Source of the DNA: Pseudomonadota bacterium
GTDB lineage: Bacteria > Myxococcota_A > Polyangia > Polyangiales > Polyangiaceae
Reading direction: 5' to 3'
Length of the DNA: 15,048 nt
Assembly (NCBI GenBank): GCA_023402175.1
Contig: JAEXCN010000286.1
Span: forward strand, 1-15,048
In this document: positions 8,748 through 14,777 of the stretch, piece after piece
How the letters are laid out: each line of letters starts with the position of its first letter
Numbering within the stretch: position 1 is the stretch's first letter
Translations under genes and position numbers: made by a program
Notes under the pieces: generated by a model
What the model was told of the DNA's origin: nothing
The model's input: the letters and a program-made list of their open reading frames with translations, nothing else
Databases searched by the model: none

Positions 8748-10058
8748 GTGGGCTCGAGTACGCCTCTCGTCAAAGCCGTCAAAGGCATGAACGACATCCT
8801 TCCGGCGGAGATCGGCCGTTGGCATGCCGTGGAGGGCGCGTTCGCGCGCGCGATGCAGCGGCTCGGCTATCGCGAGGTCCGGACGCCGTACGTCGAGCCG
8901 ACGCCGCTCTTCGTCCGCACGATCGGCGAGGAGACCGACGTCGTCCAGAAGGAGATGTACTCCTTCGCCCACCGGGACGAGCCGCTCACGTTGCGTCCCG
9001 AGGGCACGGCCGGCGCGATCCGGGCTTACGTGGAGCACGGCGTCCACAACAACGAGCCGGTCACGCGCTGGTACTACATCGGGGCGATGTTCCGCGCGGA
9101 ACGCCCGCAGCGGGGGCGCTACCGGCAGTTCTACCAGCTCGGCGCCGAGTGCATCGGAGATCCCGGCCCGGGCTGCGACGCGGAGATGATCGACGCGCTC
9201 GTCGGCTTTCTCCGCGAGATCGGCATCCCGTCCCCCGACGTGTTCATCAACTCGATCGGCAGCGGCGACACGCGTGCTCGCTACACGGAGGCCCTCGTCG
9301 CAGCCCTCGAGCCGATGAAGGACAAGCTCTCGCCGGATTCGCAGCGACGCCTCACGACGAACCCGCTCCGCGTGCTCGACTCGAAGCACCCGGCGGATGC
9401 CGAGGCGATCGCGACGGCGCCGACGATCCTCGACTACCTGAGCGACGCCGATCGCGCGCACTGGGACGAGCTCCGTCGCCACCTCGACGCGCTCGGTACG
9501 CCGTACAAGGTCGATCCGAAGCTCGTTCGCGGGCTCGACTACTACACGCGCACGCTGTTCGAGATCAAAGGCGCCTACGACAAGCTCGGCGCCGGAAGCA
9601 CGCTGCTCGGTGGCGGACGCTACGACGGGATGGTCAAGGACCTCGGCGGTCCGGAGCTTCCCGCGATCGGCTTCGCGTCCGGTCTCGAGCGCCTCCTCAT
9701 CGCGAGCACCCTCGAGGCCCCGGAGAGCATCGTCGACGTCTTCATCGCGCCGGTCGGTGAAGGCACGCAGTCGCACGCGCTCGTCCTCGCTCGCGACGTC
9801 CGCGCGGCCGGCCTCCGGTGCGAGGTCGACACGCGCAAGGCTTCGATGAAAGCGCAGCTCCGGCGCGCAAATGCGCTCGGTGCGCGCGTTTGTCTGATCG
9901 TCGGCGACCGCGAGATCAACGAAGGGATCGTGCAGCTGAAGGACCTCGCCGGTCAGGTGCAGGAGACGGTCGCTCGGACCGACGTGGTCGGGCGCGCGGC
10001 CGCCGTAGTCGCTTCGCCCGTTCCGCCCGCGCCTTCCGGCAAAGAGGGCGGAACATGA
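8748..10058 (+). CDS. hisS: Histidyl-tRNA synthetase
   Basis: A class II aminoacyl-tRNA synthetase, 436 residues from GTG 8748 (E. coli HisRS 424). Visible parts: VKGMNDILP at the N-terminus (9-17), LTLRPEGTAGAIRAY near 80-94, motif 2 FRAERPQRGRYRQF (115-128), the HisRS-specific LVRGLDYYTRTLFE (259-272), GGGRYDGMV (288-296), motif 3 IGFASGLERLL (307-317), and an anticodon-binding domain from about 328 to 410. A Pro/Ala-rich tail of about 25 residues follows. It charges tRNA-His in the cytoplasm. Start choice: a TTG at 8697 would add 17 low-complexity residues, but a promoter-like sequence lies across those codons and neither start has a clear Shine-Dalgarno; GTG 8748 is preferred. Its TGA (10056-10058) overlaps the ATG of the next gene. 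Confidence 0.94.
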   Translation: MGSSTPLVKAVKGMNDILPAEIGRWHAVEGAFARAMQRLGYREVRTPYVEPTPLFVRTIGEETDVVQKEMYSFAHRDEPLTLRPEGTAGAIRAYVEHGVHNNEPVTRWYYIGAMFRAERPQRGRYRQFYQLGAECIGDPGPGCDAEMIDALVGFLREIGIPSPDVFINSIGSGDTRARYTEALVAALEPMKDKLSPDSQRRLTTNPLRVLDSKHPADAEAIATAPTILDYLSDADRAHWDELRRHLDALGTPYKVDPKLVRGLDYYTRTLFEIKGAYDKLGAGSTLLGGGRYDGMVKDLGGPELPAIGFASGLERLLIASTLEAPESIVDVFIAPVGEGTQSHALVLARDVRAAGLRCEVDTRKASMKAQLRRANALGARVCLIVGDREINEGIVQLKDLAGQVQETVARTDVVGRAAAVVASPVPPAPSGKEGGT

Positions 10059-11830
10059 CGCGATCGCGCGCGACGGGACTCGCCCTTCTCCTCGCCGGTC
10101 TGCTCGCGCCGACGACGGCCGCAGCGCAGATGACGCCGCCGGGCGGCGGCGGTGGCGGCCAGGGAGGCGGCCCCACACAGTCGCGGCCCACGCGGCAGAA
10201 GCCCGTCGGCCCGCAGGTTGGTCCAGGCGAAGACGAAGACCAGCAGGGCCCTTCTCCGTCGGCGCGTCCGGGCGGCGAGCCCACGGTGCAGACGCCGCAA
10301 GACCCCCTCGCGATCCCCGATGGCCTCAAGACCACCATCGGCACCGACTACGACGGCGATCCGCCGAGCCCCGAGGGGAAGCTGCAACGCTCGTTCTTCC
10401 CGCTCTACCAGGAGCGCAGGGGCGACTACCGGCTTCGCCTCCTTCCGCCTCTCTATCTCGAGCACACGCGCGGTCTCGATCCGGCGACGGGCAACTCGAC
10501 GCCCGAGACCGATCGCGAATCGCTGACGGGGCTGCTCTTCTACCAGCGCCGCTCGCCGAAGCTCGATGCGGACGTCCTCTTTCCCGCGTTCTGGCGCGTA
10601 CGCGATCGCGAGAACAAGGTCCTCGTCCTCGGCCCGCTCGCGCATCGCGAGGCGCCCCACGAGCACGACAACTGGCTCGCGCCGCTCTTCTTCGAGGGTA
10701 GCCGGAAGGACGGCGGGTACTTCCACTCGCTTCCGCTGCTGACGACCTCGCATTGGGGAGAAAAGAGCGCGTTCACGCTCGTCGGTCCTTACTTCCGCGA
10801 CCGCACGCTCCGCGACGTCGATTGGGGCCTCGTGCCGTTCATCTTCCGCGGTGACAACGGCGATCTCGACGGCGCGCGCAAGAAGTACACGCTCATCCCG
10901 CCGGCGCTCTTCTTCCATCGCGAGCGCGAGCTCGACGAGAGCTCGCTCACCGTCGTCGGTCCCGTCATCTCGGAGACGAACGCGAAGCGATCGATCTTCG
11001 ATGTCGCGCCGTTCTTCTTCTCGATCAAGGGTCGCCCCGAGGCGAGTGGCGTGCGCGAGTCGCACATCACGCTCTTCCCGCTCTTCCACTACGGAACGAG
11101 CCCGGAGAAGAACCTCTTCATCGTCCCGGGCTACCTCCGTCGCGTGACGCCGACGGCCGACACGCTGATCACGCCCTTCTACTCGCACGCGACGACGCGC
11201 AACAACGCCACGTCGCTCACGATGGCCGGGCCGATCCTGCCCATCTACTACCGCAGCACGGACATCGACGTCGGCTTCAGCTCGCTCGGGATCTTCCCGT
11301 TCTACTACGGGTCATCGAGCCCGAAGGGCCGCGCCCTCCTCACGCCGCTGTTCGGTCGGTTCGAGAGCTACAACGTTTCGCGCACGTACTGGGTGTTCCC
11401 GAACATCACGTACACGCGCGACACCGGCGGCTGGGAAACGGACTTCCATCCGATCGTCTACCTCGGACGCGACAAGGACTCGTCGCACACGGTCGTTGCG
11501 CCGGTGTTCTGGGACTTCGCGAACAACAAGGGTCGGACGACGATCGGCTTCCCGGTCTACTGGCGCTTCGCCGATACGACCGAGGGCACCGTGACGCAGG
11601 TGGCAGCGAACACGCTCTACCGCGAGCGTCGTGTCCCGGGCGGCACCGACTGGCAGTTCCATCTCCTGCCGCTCTTCTCGTACGGCCAGAGCCCGACGGG
11701 GCACTGGTGGAACCTGCTCTTCGGCCTCGCGGGCTACGACACGGACGCGGGGACGTCGAAGATCAAGGCGTTCTGGATCCCCATCACGGTCTCGAGCCCC
11801 ACGCCGGAGCGCGCTGCAGCCTCGCGCTGA
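10055..11830 (+). CDS. Exported protein of about 26 short Pro-hydrophobic repeats, unknown function
   Basis: A 591-residue protein that I do not recognise as a named family. It begins with a Sec signal peptide (hydrophobic core at about residues 8-18, cleavage probably after AAA/Q near 24-25). A disordered Gly/Pro/Gln-rich linker follows (26-84). From about residue 113 to 578 it is built from repeated short units with a pattern hydrophobic-x-P-[LFYIV]-[FYWL], for example FFPLY (114-118), LAPLFF (208-213), LFPLFHY (340-346), GIFPFYY (412-418), VAPVFW (481-486), GFPVYW (498-503) and LLPLFSY (537-543). Most spacings are 16-18 residues, as expected for one beta strand plus a turn. Aromatics alternate with polar residues, suggesting an outer-membrane or periplasmic beta structure. 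ATG 10055 overlaps the hisS stop (ATGA), with GAGGGCGGA just upstream. A methyltransferase lipoprotein gene follows by 79 bp. Confidence 0.82.
   Translation: MTRSRATGLALLLAGLLAPTTAAAQMTPPGGGGGGQGGGPTQSRPTRQKPVGPQVGPGEDEDQQGPSPSARPGGEPTVQTPQDPLAIPDGLKTTIGTDYDGDPPSPEGKLQRSFFPLYQERRGDYRLRLLPPLYLEHTRGLDPATGNSTPETDRESLTGLLFYQRRSPKLDADVLFPAFWRVRDRENKVLVLGPLAHREAPHEHDNWLAPLFFEGSRKDGGYFHSLPLLTTSHWGEKSAFTLVGPYFRDRTLRDVDWGLVPFIFRGDNGDLDGARKKYTLIPPALFFHRERELDESSLTVVGPVISETNAKRSIFDVAPFFFSIKGRPEASGVRESHITLFPLFHYGTSPEKNLFIVPGYLRRVTPTADTLITPFYSHATTRNNATSLTMAGPILPIYYRSTDIDVGFSSLGIFPFYYGSSSPKGRALLTPLFGRFESYNVSRTYWVFPNITYTRDTGGWETDFHPIVYLGRDKDSSHTVVAPVFWDFANNKGRTTIGFPVYWRFADTTEGTVTQVAANTLYRERRVPGGTDWQFHLLPLFSYGQSPTGHWWNLLFGLAGYDTDAGTSKIKAFWIPITVSSPTPERAAASR
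10391..11788 (+). repeat. Array encoding 16-18-residue protein repeats
   Basis: The proline (or equivalent) of each unit falls at about residues 116, 132, 160 (Gly-Leu variant), 177, 194, 210, 227, 245, 261, 283, 303, 319, 342, 358, 374, 393, 415, 431, 449, 466, 483, 500, 517 (Ala variant), 539, 557 (Gly-Leu variant) and 576. Of the 25 intervals, 16 are 16-18 residues; longer ones (19-28) hold charged insertions. The DNA is not a tandem repeat: codons differ between units, so the array is old. Confidence 0.7.
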
Positions 11831-11909
11831 GCGGACGCACGACACACGGGTTCTGCGATCGCGGCCGATGGGTCTACGCCAAGTAGGTCAGTCGGACGCG
11901 ACGAGCGCG

Positions 11910-12701
11910 ATGAGGCTGTCGACGAAGACGATCTCACGCGCTCTGCTGGTCGCAGGTTTGCTGTTAGCTGCGTGCTCGCGGTCGGGCCGAGCGGTGAGCG
12001 AGCAGGCACCGTCGATCCACGCGGATTCCTCCGTCGTCGACGCGTCGGGTGCGAATACGAGCGCGAGCGCGAGCGCGCCTCTCGCCGCTGCCGATCCGCC
12101 AGGGACGTACATGGGCCGGGTCATCGCTTCTCCGATGAGCTACCGCGGGGCGGACTGGCTCGATCGCCGGGAGCGCGAGACGACGCAGAAGCCCGAATAC
12201 GTGCTCGACGCGATCGGCATTCGCGAGGGCCAGACAGTCGCCGACGTCGGCTGCGGGTCGGGCTACTTCACGACGCGGATCGCGAAGCGTCTCGGGCCGC
12301 GCGGACGCGTGCTCGCGACCGATCTGCAGCCCGAGATGCTGGAGCTCCTGAAGAAGAAGCTCGACGCGCAGAAGGTCACGAACGTCGTGCCCCTTCTGGC
12401 GACGCCCGACGACGCAAAGCTTCCGCGCGGCGAGGTCGATCTCGTGCTGATGGTCGACGTCTACCACGAGTTGCCGAAGCCGCCGGTCACACTCGCCCAG
12501 ATCAAGAGCGCGCTCACGCCGAACGGCCGCCTTGCTCTGGTGGAGTACAAGGCAGAAGATCCGAAGGTCGCGATCAAACCGGAGCACAAGACGACGCTCG
12601 TGCAGCTCCGTCGCGAGCTCGAAGCCAATGGCTTCGCGTTTGTGTCGACGGACGAGTCCCTGCCGGAGCAGCGCATCGTCATCTTCGAACCGACGCGCTG
12701 A
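11910..12701 (+). CDS. Putative lipoprotein with class I SAM-methyltransferase domain
   Basis: A 263-residue protein with a lipoprotein signal: positive N-terminus, hydrophobic stretch at about residues 11-21 and a lipobox LAAC with Cys22. A Ser/Ala-rich linker (23-62) follows, part of it encoded by three tandem GAGCGC units. The rest is a class I methyltransferase fold: motif I VADVGCGSGYF (110-120), an acidic strand end ATDLQPEM (136-143) that would bind the SAM ribose, LVLMVDVYHELP (178-189) as motif IV, and GRLALVEY (206-213). The substrate is unknown. ATG 11910 is preferred because it places the signal sequence correctly; ATG 11868 is in frame and would add 14 polar residues. There is no strong ribosome site. 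A lipid-anchored SAM-dependent enzyme is odd, since SAM is cytoplasmic. The gene sits after the repeat protein and converges on the MarR-like gene. Confidence 0.83.
   Translation: MRLSTKTISRALLVAGLLLAACSRSGRAVSEQAPSIHADSSVVDASGANTSASASAPLAAADPPGTYMGRVIASPMSYRGADWLDRRERETTQKPEYVLDAIGIREGQTVADVGCGSGYFTTRIAKRLGPRGRVLATDLQPEMLELLKKKLDAQKVTNVVPLLATPDDAKLPRGEVDLVLMVDVYHELPKPPVTLAQIKSALTPNGRLALVEYKAEDPKVAIKPEHKTTLVQLRRELEANGFAFVSTDESLPEQRIVIFEPTR
12059..12076 (+). repeat. Three tandem GAGCGC hexamers
   Basis: Three perfect copies of a 6-bp unit lie within the linker region of the methyltransferase lipoprotein and encode alternating Ser-Ala. Copy number could change in frame by slippage, lengthening or shortening the linker by two residues. 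Confidence 0.6.
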
Positions 12702-12710
12702 CGGCGTCAG
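12698..12710. terminator. Small hairpin between the convergent methyltransferase and MarR-like genes
   Basis: CTGAC-GGC-GTCAG has 5-bp arms. The TGA at 12699-12701 and the complement of the MarR-like stop (12707-12709) occupy the arms, and only 5 bp separate the two genes. It is weak as a terminator, and three of the five pairs follow automatically from two facing TGA stops. Confidence 0.25.
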
Positions 12711-13372
12711 TGGTCCGGGTTCCAGATTGGGTAGATCGAGTCCGCGGTGTTCCCGAGCGCGTGGGCGATGGCCGTTTGGTACATGATCATCCGATCGAGA
12801 AGGTCGCGATAGCGGTGCATGACGCGCTTGCGCGGCCGCTTCGCGGTCCGGTTCCACGCGAACGCGGTGAAGATCTTCGCAAGCTCTCGCCCGACTTTCG
12901 GAGGCAGCTGGGCCTGACCGTCTTGCCCGAGCCGAACGTCGGCGAGCTCCGGCCGCCGCCAGTAACGGGGCACCTCACCTTCCGCGGGTGCGGCCTGCGG
13001 AAGAGGAGGCATTTCGGTGAAGGCGAGGCCCATCGCCTTCCGCACGCGCCGGAGCCCTTCTTCGGTGAGCGAGAGCAGGTTGTGCCGACGGTCGCCCCAG
13101 GGCGACTTCCACTTCTTCACGAGCCCGAGCTCCACGAGTCGCTCGACCATCTTCCACACGGTCTGTCGCGCCAGTCCGAGCAGCCGTCGAAGCTCCGCTT
13201 GCGCAAGAAAGCTCGCCCGGCATCTCGACGCGCAATCCAAGTACGCCTCGTGAATCGAATAGAGGATGTCGAACCGAGCCGGCGTCATCGCCTCGACCTC
13301 CTCGAACATCTCCTTCCCACGCGCGACCGCACAGAGGTGAGCGCGCTTCTGCAGAAACGAGATCGCGTGCAT
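12707..13372 (-). CDS. MarR-like winged-helix transcriptional regulator
   Basis: A 221-residue DNA-binding protein. An N-terminal helical part (1-50) contains TPARFDILYSIHEAYLDC, as in MarR proteins. The winged helix spans about residues 55-112: AELRRLLGLARQTVWKMVERLVELGLVKK, with the recognition helix near 68-80, then a charged wing SPWGDRRHNLLSLT (90-103) carrying the Asp-Arg pair typical of MarR wings. The C-terminal 100 residues are not typical for MarR (usually about 140-150 aa in total): a Pro-rich linker, then a basic helix RPRKRVMHRYRDLLDRM (179-195). Ligand and targets are unknown. ATG 13372 is preferred; a TTG at 13447 is in frame but would give an odd Gly-rich N-terminus translated through a G-tract. 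It probably regulates itself, given the palindrome 100 bp upstream. Confidence 0.8.
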   Translation of the reverse strand: MHAISFLQKRAHLCAVARGKEMFEEVEAMTPARFDILYSIHEAYLDCASRCRASFLAQAELRRLLGLARQTVWKMVERLVELGLVKKWKSPWGDRRHNLLSLTEEGLRRVRKAMGLAFTEMPPLPQAAPAEGEVPRYWRRPELADVRLGQDGQAQLPPKVGRELAKIFTAFAWNRTAKRPRKRVMHRYRDLLDRMIMYQTAIAHALGNTADSIYPIWNPDH

Positions 13373-13401
13373 CCGCGCCGCCAAAGCACATCGAATGCCA
13401 T

Positions 13402-13445
13402 CCCCGCCCACACACCCAACCAACCGCCCGGTCGCCCACCCCCCC
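13402..13445 (-). other. G-quadruplex-forming tract in the leader of the MarR-like gene
   Basis: On the - strand there are six G-runs of 3 or more: seven Gs at 13445-13439, then runs at 13437-13435, 13429-13427, 13417-13415, 13409-13407 and 13405-13402, with loops of 1, 5, 9, 5 and 1 nt. The first 19 nt alone satisfy the strict four-run, short-loop rule. The tract is 29-73 nt upstream of the ATG at 13372, on the mRNA-like strand. Confidence 0.55.
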
Positions 13446-13470
13446 AAAGATCACCGCAAAATGCCCTAGT

Positions 13471-13498
13471 TCCACGCGTTAGCTAGCTGACGCGTGGA
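13471..13498. promoter_or_regulatory. 28-bp near-perfect palindrome, candidate operator
   Basis: Arms TCCACGCGT (13471-13479) and ACGCGTGGA (13490-13498) are perfect. The 10 bases between them, TAGCTAGCTG, are also self-complementary except for one T/G pair, so 13 of 14 symmetric pairs match. It lies about 100 bp upstream of the MarR-like gene and 128 bp beyond the end of the cysteine desulfurase gene. A dimeric regulator such as the MarR-like protein could bind here. A terminator hairpin for the desulfurase transcript is the main alternative. Confidence 0.55.
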
Positions 13499-13529
13499 CC
13501 TGGGGCCCAAACGGGGGGCCTGCGCTGGG

Positions 13530-13541
13530 TGGCCCGGGCCA
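13530..13541. repeat. 12-bp palindrome within a cluster of GGGCC repeats
   Basis: TGGCCCGGGCCA is a perfect 12-bp palindrome. GGGCC recurs at 13536, 13546, 13558 and 13572 on the + strand, i.e. every 10-14 bp, three of the copies followed by A. The surrounding 13501-13620 holds no gene and is strongly G-rich on the + strand. Confidence 0.45.
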
Positions 13542-13625
13542 GATCGGGCCAGGCACGGGGCCAGTGGGCGTGGGCCGGTCGGTCGGTTCGGGAGTGTGTT
13601 GAGTGGGGGCGGAGCGGGGCTGCGA

Positions 13626-14759
13626 TCAGCGCCCGAGCACTTTGCGGAACGCTGCGATCGCGACGGAGACGTCTTCGTCGGACGTCGCGTCGCCGATGGA
13701 GACGCGGACGCCGCGCGTCGCGTCCTCGGGGCCGAGCATCGCGAGGAGCACGGGCGACGGTTCGACCGTGCCTGCGCTGCACGCGGCGCCGCTCGAGACG
13801 CTGACGCCTTCGAGATCGAGCGCGGCGACGAGCTCGGCGCCGATCCATTCAGGCCAGATCAGATTCGACACGTGAGGCGCGCGGAGCGCGGGGTCACCAG
13901 CGACGCGCGCGCGTCCGCGAGGCGCGTCGATCGCGAGGAGCTCTCGCTCGATCCGATCGCGAAGCTCGGCGAGCCTCGCCCACCGAACGGCCGAGCTCGC
14001 CGCGATGCGTGCAGCAGCTCCGAAACCCGCGGCGAGCGCGGCGTCGGTCGTGCCCGGCCGGATCCCCTTCTCCTGCGATCCACCGAGGAGCACGGGATCG
14101 ATCCGTACCCCTTGCCGCGTGGCGAGCGCGCCGATGCCCTTCGGCCCCCGCATCTTATGAGGCGCCATCGAAGCGGTGTCCCAGCCTGCCGGGACGTCGA
14201 TCTTCCCCCATCCCTGTACGGCGTCGACGTGAACGCGCGCTCCGGCAGCGTGCGCGCGATCGATCACCTCTCTCACCGGTTGCACGATCCCGGTCTCGTG
14301 ATTCAGCGCCTGCACGGTGACCAGCGCGGCGGGATGATCGCCGACCGACGCGAGCGCCCGATCGAGATCCGCGAGATCGATCGTCCCCGAGCGCGTCACC
14401 TCGACCCACCGCACACGCGCGCGACCTTCGTGCTCGAGCGCCTCGGCCACGCGCGTCACCGACGGGTGCTCGAGTCGGCTCGTCACGAGCGTGCGCGGTG
14501 CGTCGCCGATCGGAAACGCGCTCCGGAGCGCGAGGTTGTTCGCCTCCGTTCCGCCGGACGTGAAGACGACGTCGCGCGGATCGACGCCCGCGAGCGCACC
14601 GATCGATGCACGCGCGTCCTCGATCACAGCACGCGCCGCGCGTCCGTGGCCGTGGATGCTCGACGGGTTCGCCCAGGCGCGCGCCGAAGCCTCACGCATC
14701 GCATCGAGCACCTCGGGTAGCGGAGGCGTCGTCGCGTTCCAGTCGAGGTAGGCGCGCAT
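13626..14759 (-). CDS. Cysteine desulfurase (NifS/IscS type)
   Basis: A 377-residue PLP-dependent class V aminotransferase-fold enzyme. Signatures: YLDWNATTP (4-12), FTSGGTEANNLAL (66-78), RLEHPSV (95-101) with the cofactor-stacking His98, HVDAVQGWGK (177-186), SMAPHKMRGPKGIGAL (197-212) with the PLP lysine Lys202, GGSQEKGIRPGT (226-237), and SSGAACSAGTVEPSPVLLAM (322-341) with the sulfur-accepting Cys327 in a long loop, as in group I enzymes. It would convert cysteine to alanine plus enzyme-bound persulfide for Fe-S clusters or thiolation. ATG 14759 gives the family N-terminus but has no ribosome site; the gene begins 18 bp after the histidine kinase stop and may be translated by coupling or re-initiation. 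No iscU, iscR or mnmA is seen beside it, so which pathway it feeds cannot be told. Confidence 0.95.
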   Translation of the reverse strand: MRAYLDWNATTPPLPEVLDAMREASARAWANPSSIHGHGRAARAVIEDARASIGALAGVDPRDVVFTSGGTEANNLALRSAFPIGDAPRTLVTSRLEHPSVTRVAEALEHEGRARVRWVEVTRSGTIDLADLDRALASVGDHPAALVTVQALNHETGIVQPVREVIDRAHAAGARVHVDAVQGWGKIDVPAGWDTASMAPHKMRGPKGIGALATRQGVRIDPVLLGGSQEKGIRPGTTDAALAAGFGAAARIAASSAVRWARLAELRDRIERELLAIDAPRGRARVAGDPALRAPHVSNLIWPEWIGAELVAALDLEGVSVSSGAACSAGTVEPSPVLLAMLGPEDATRGVRVSIGDATSDEDVSVAIAAFRKVLGR

Positions 14760-14777
14760 GGCCGACGCGTACGCCGA

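Noticed and set aside
6867..10178. A stop-free - strand run that would extend MltG to 1103 residues
   Set aside because: The upstream part is antisense to hisS and overlaps ruvX in another frame. The MltG family length, and the ATGA overlap at 8099-8102, fix the real start.
13373..13447. TTG start extending the MarR-like protein by 25 residues
   Set aside because: The extension is Gly-rich and is encoded by the G-run tract; the ATG at 13372 gives a sensible start.
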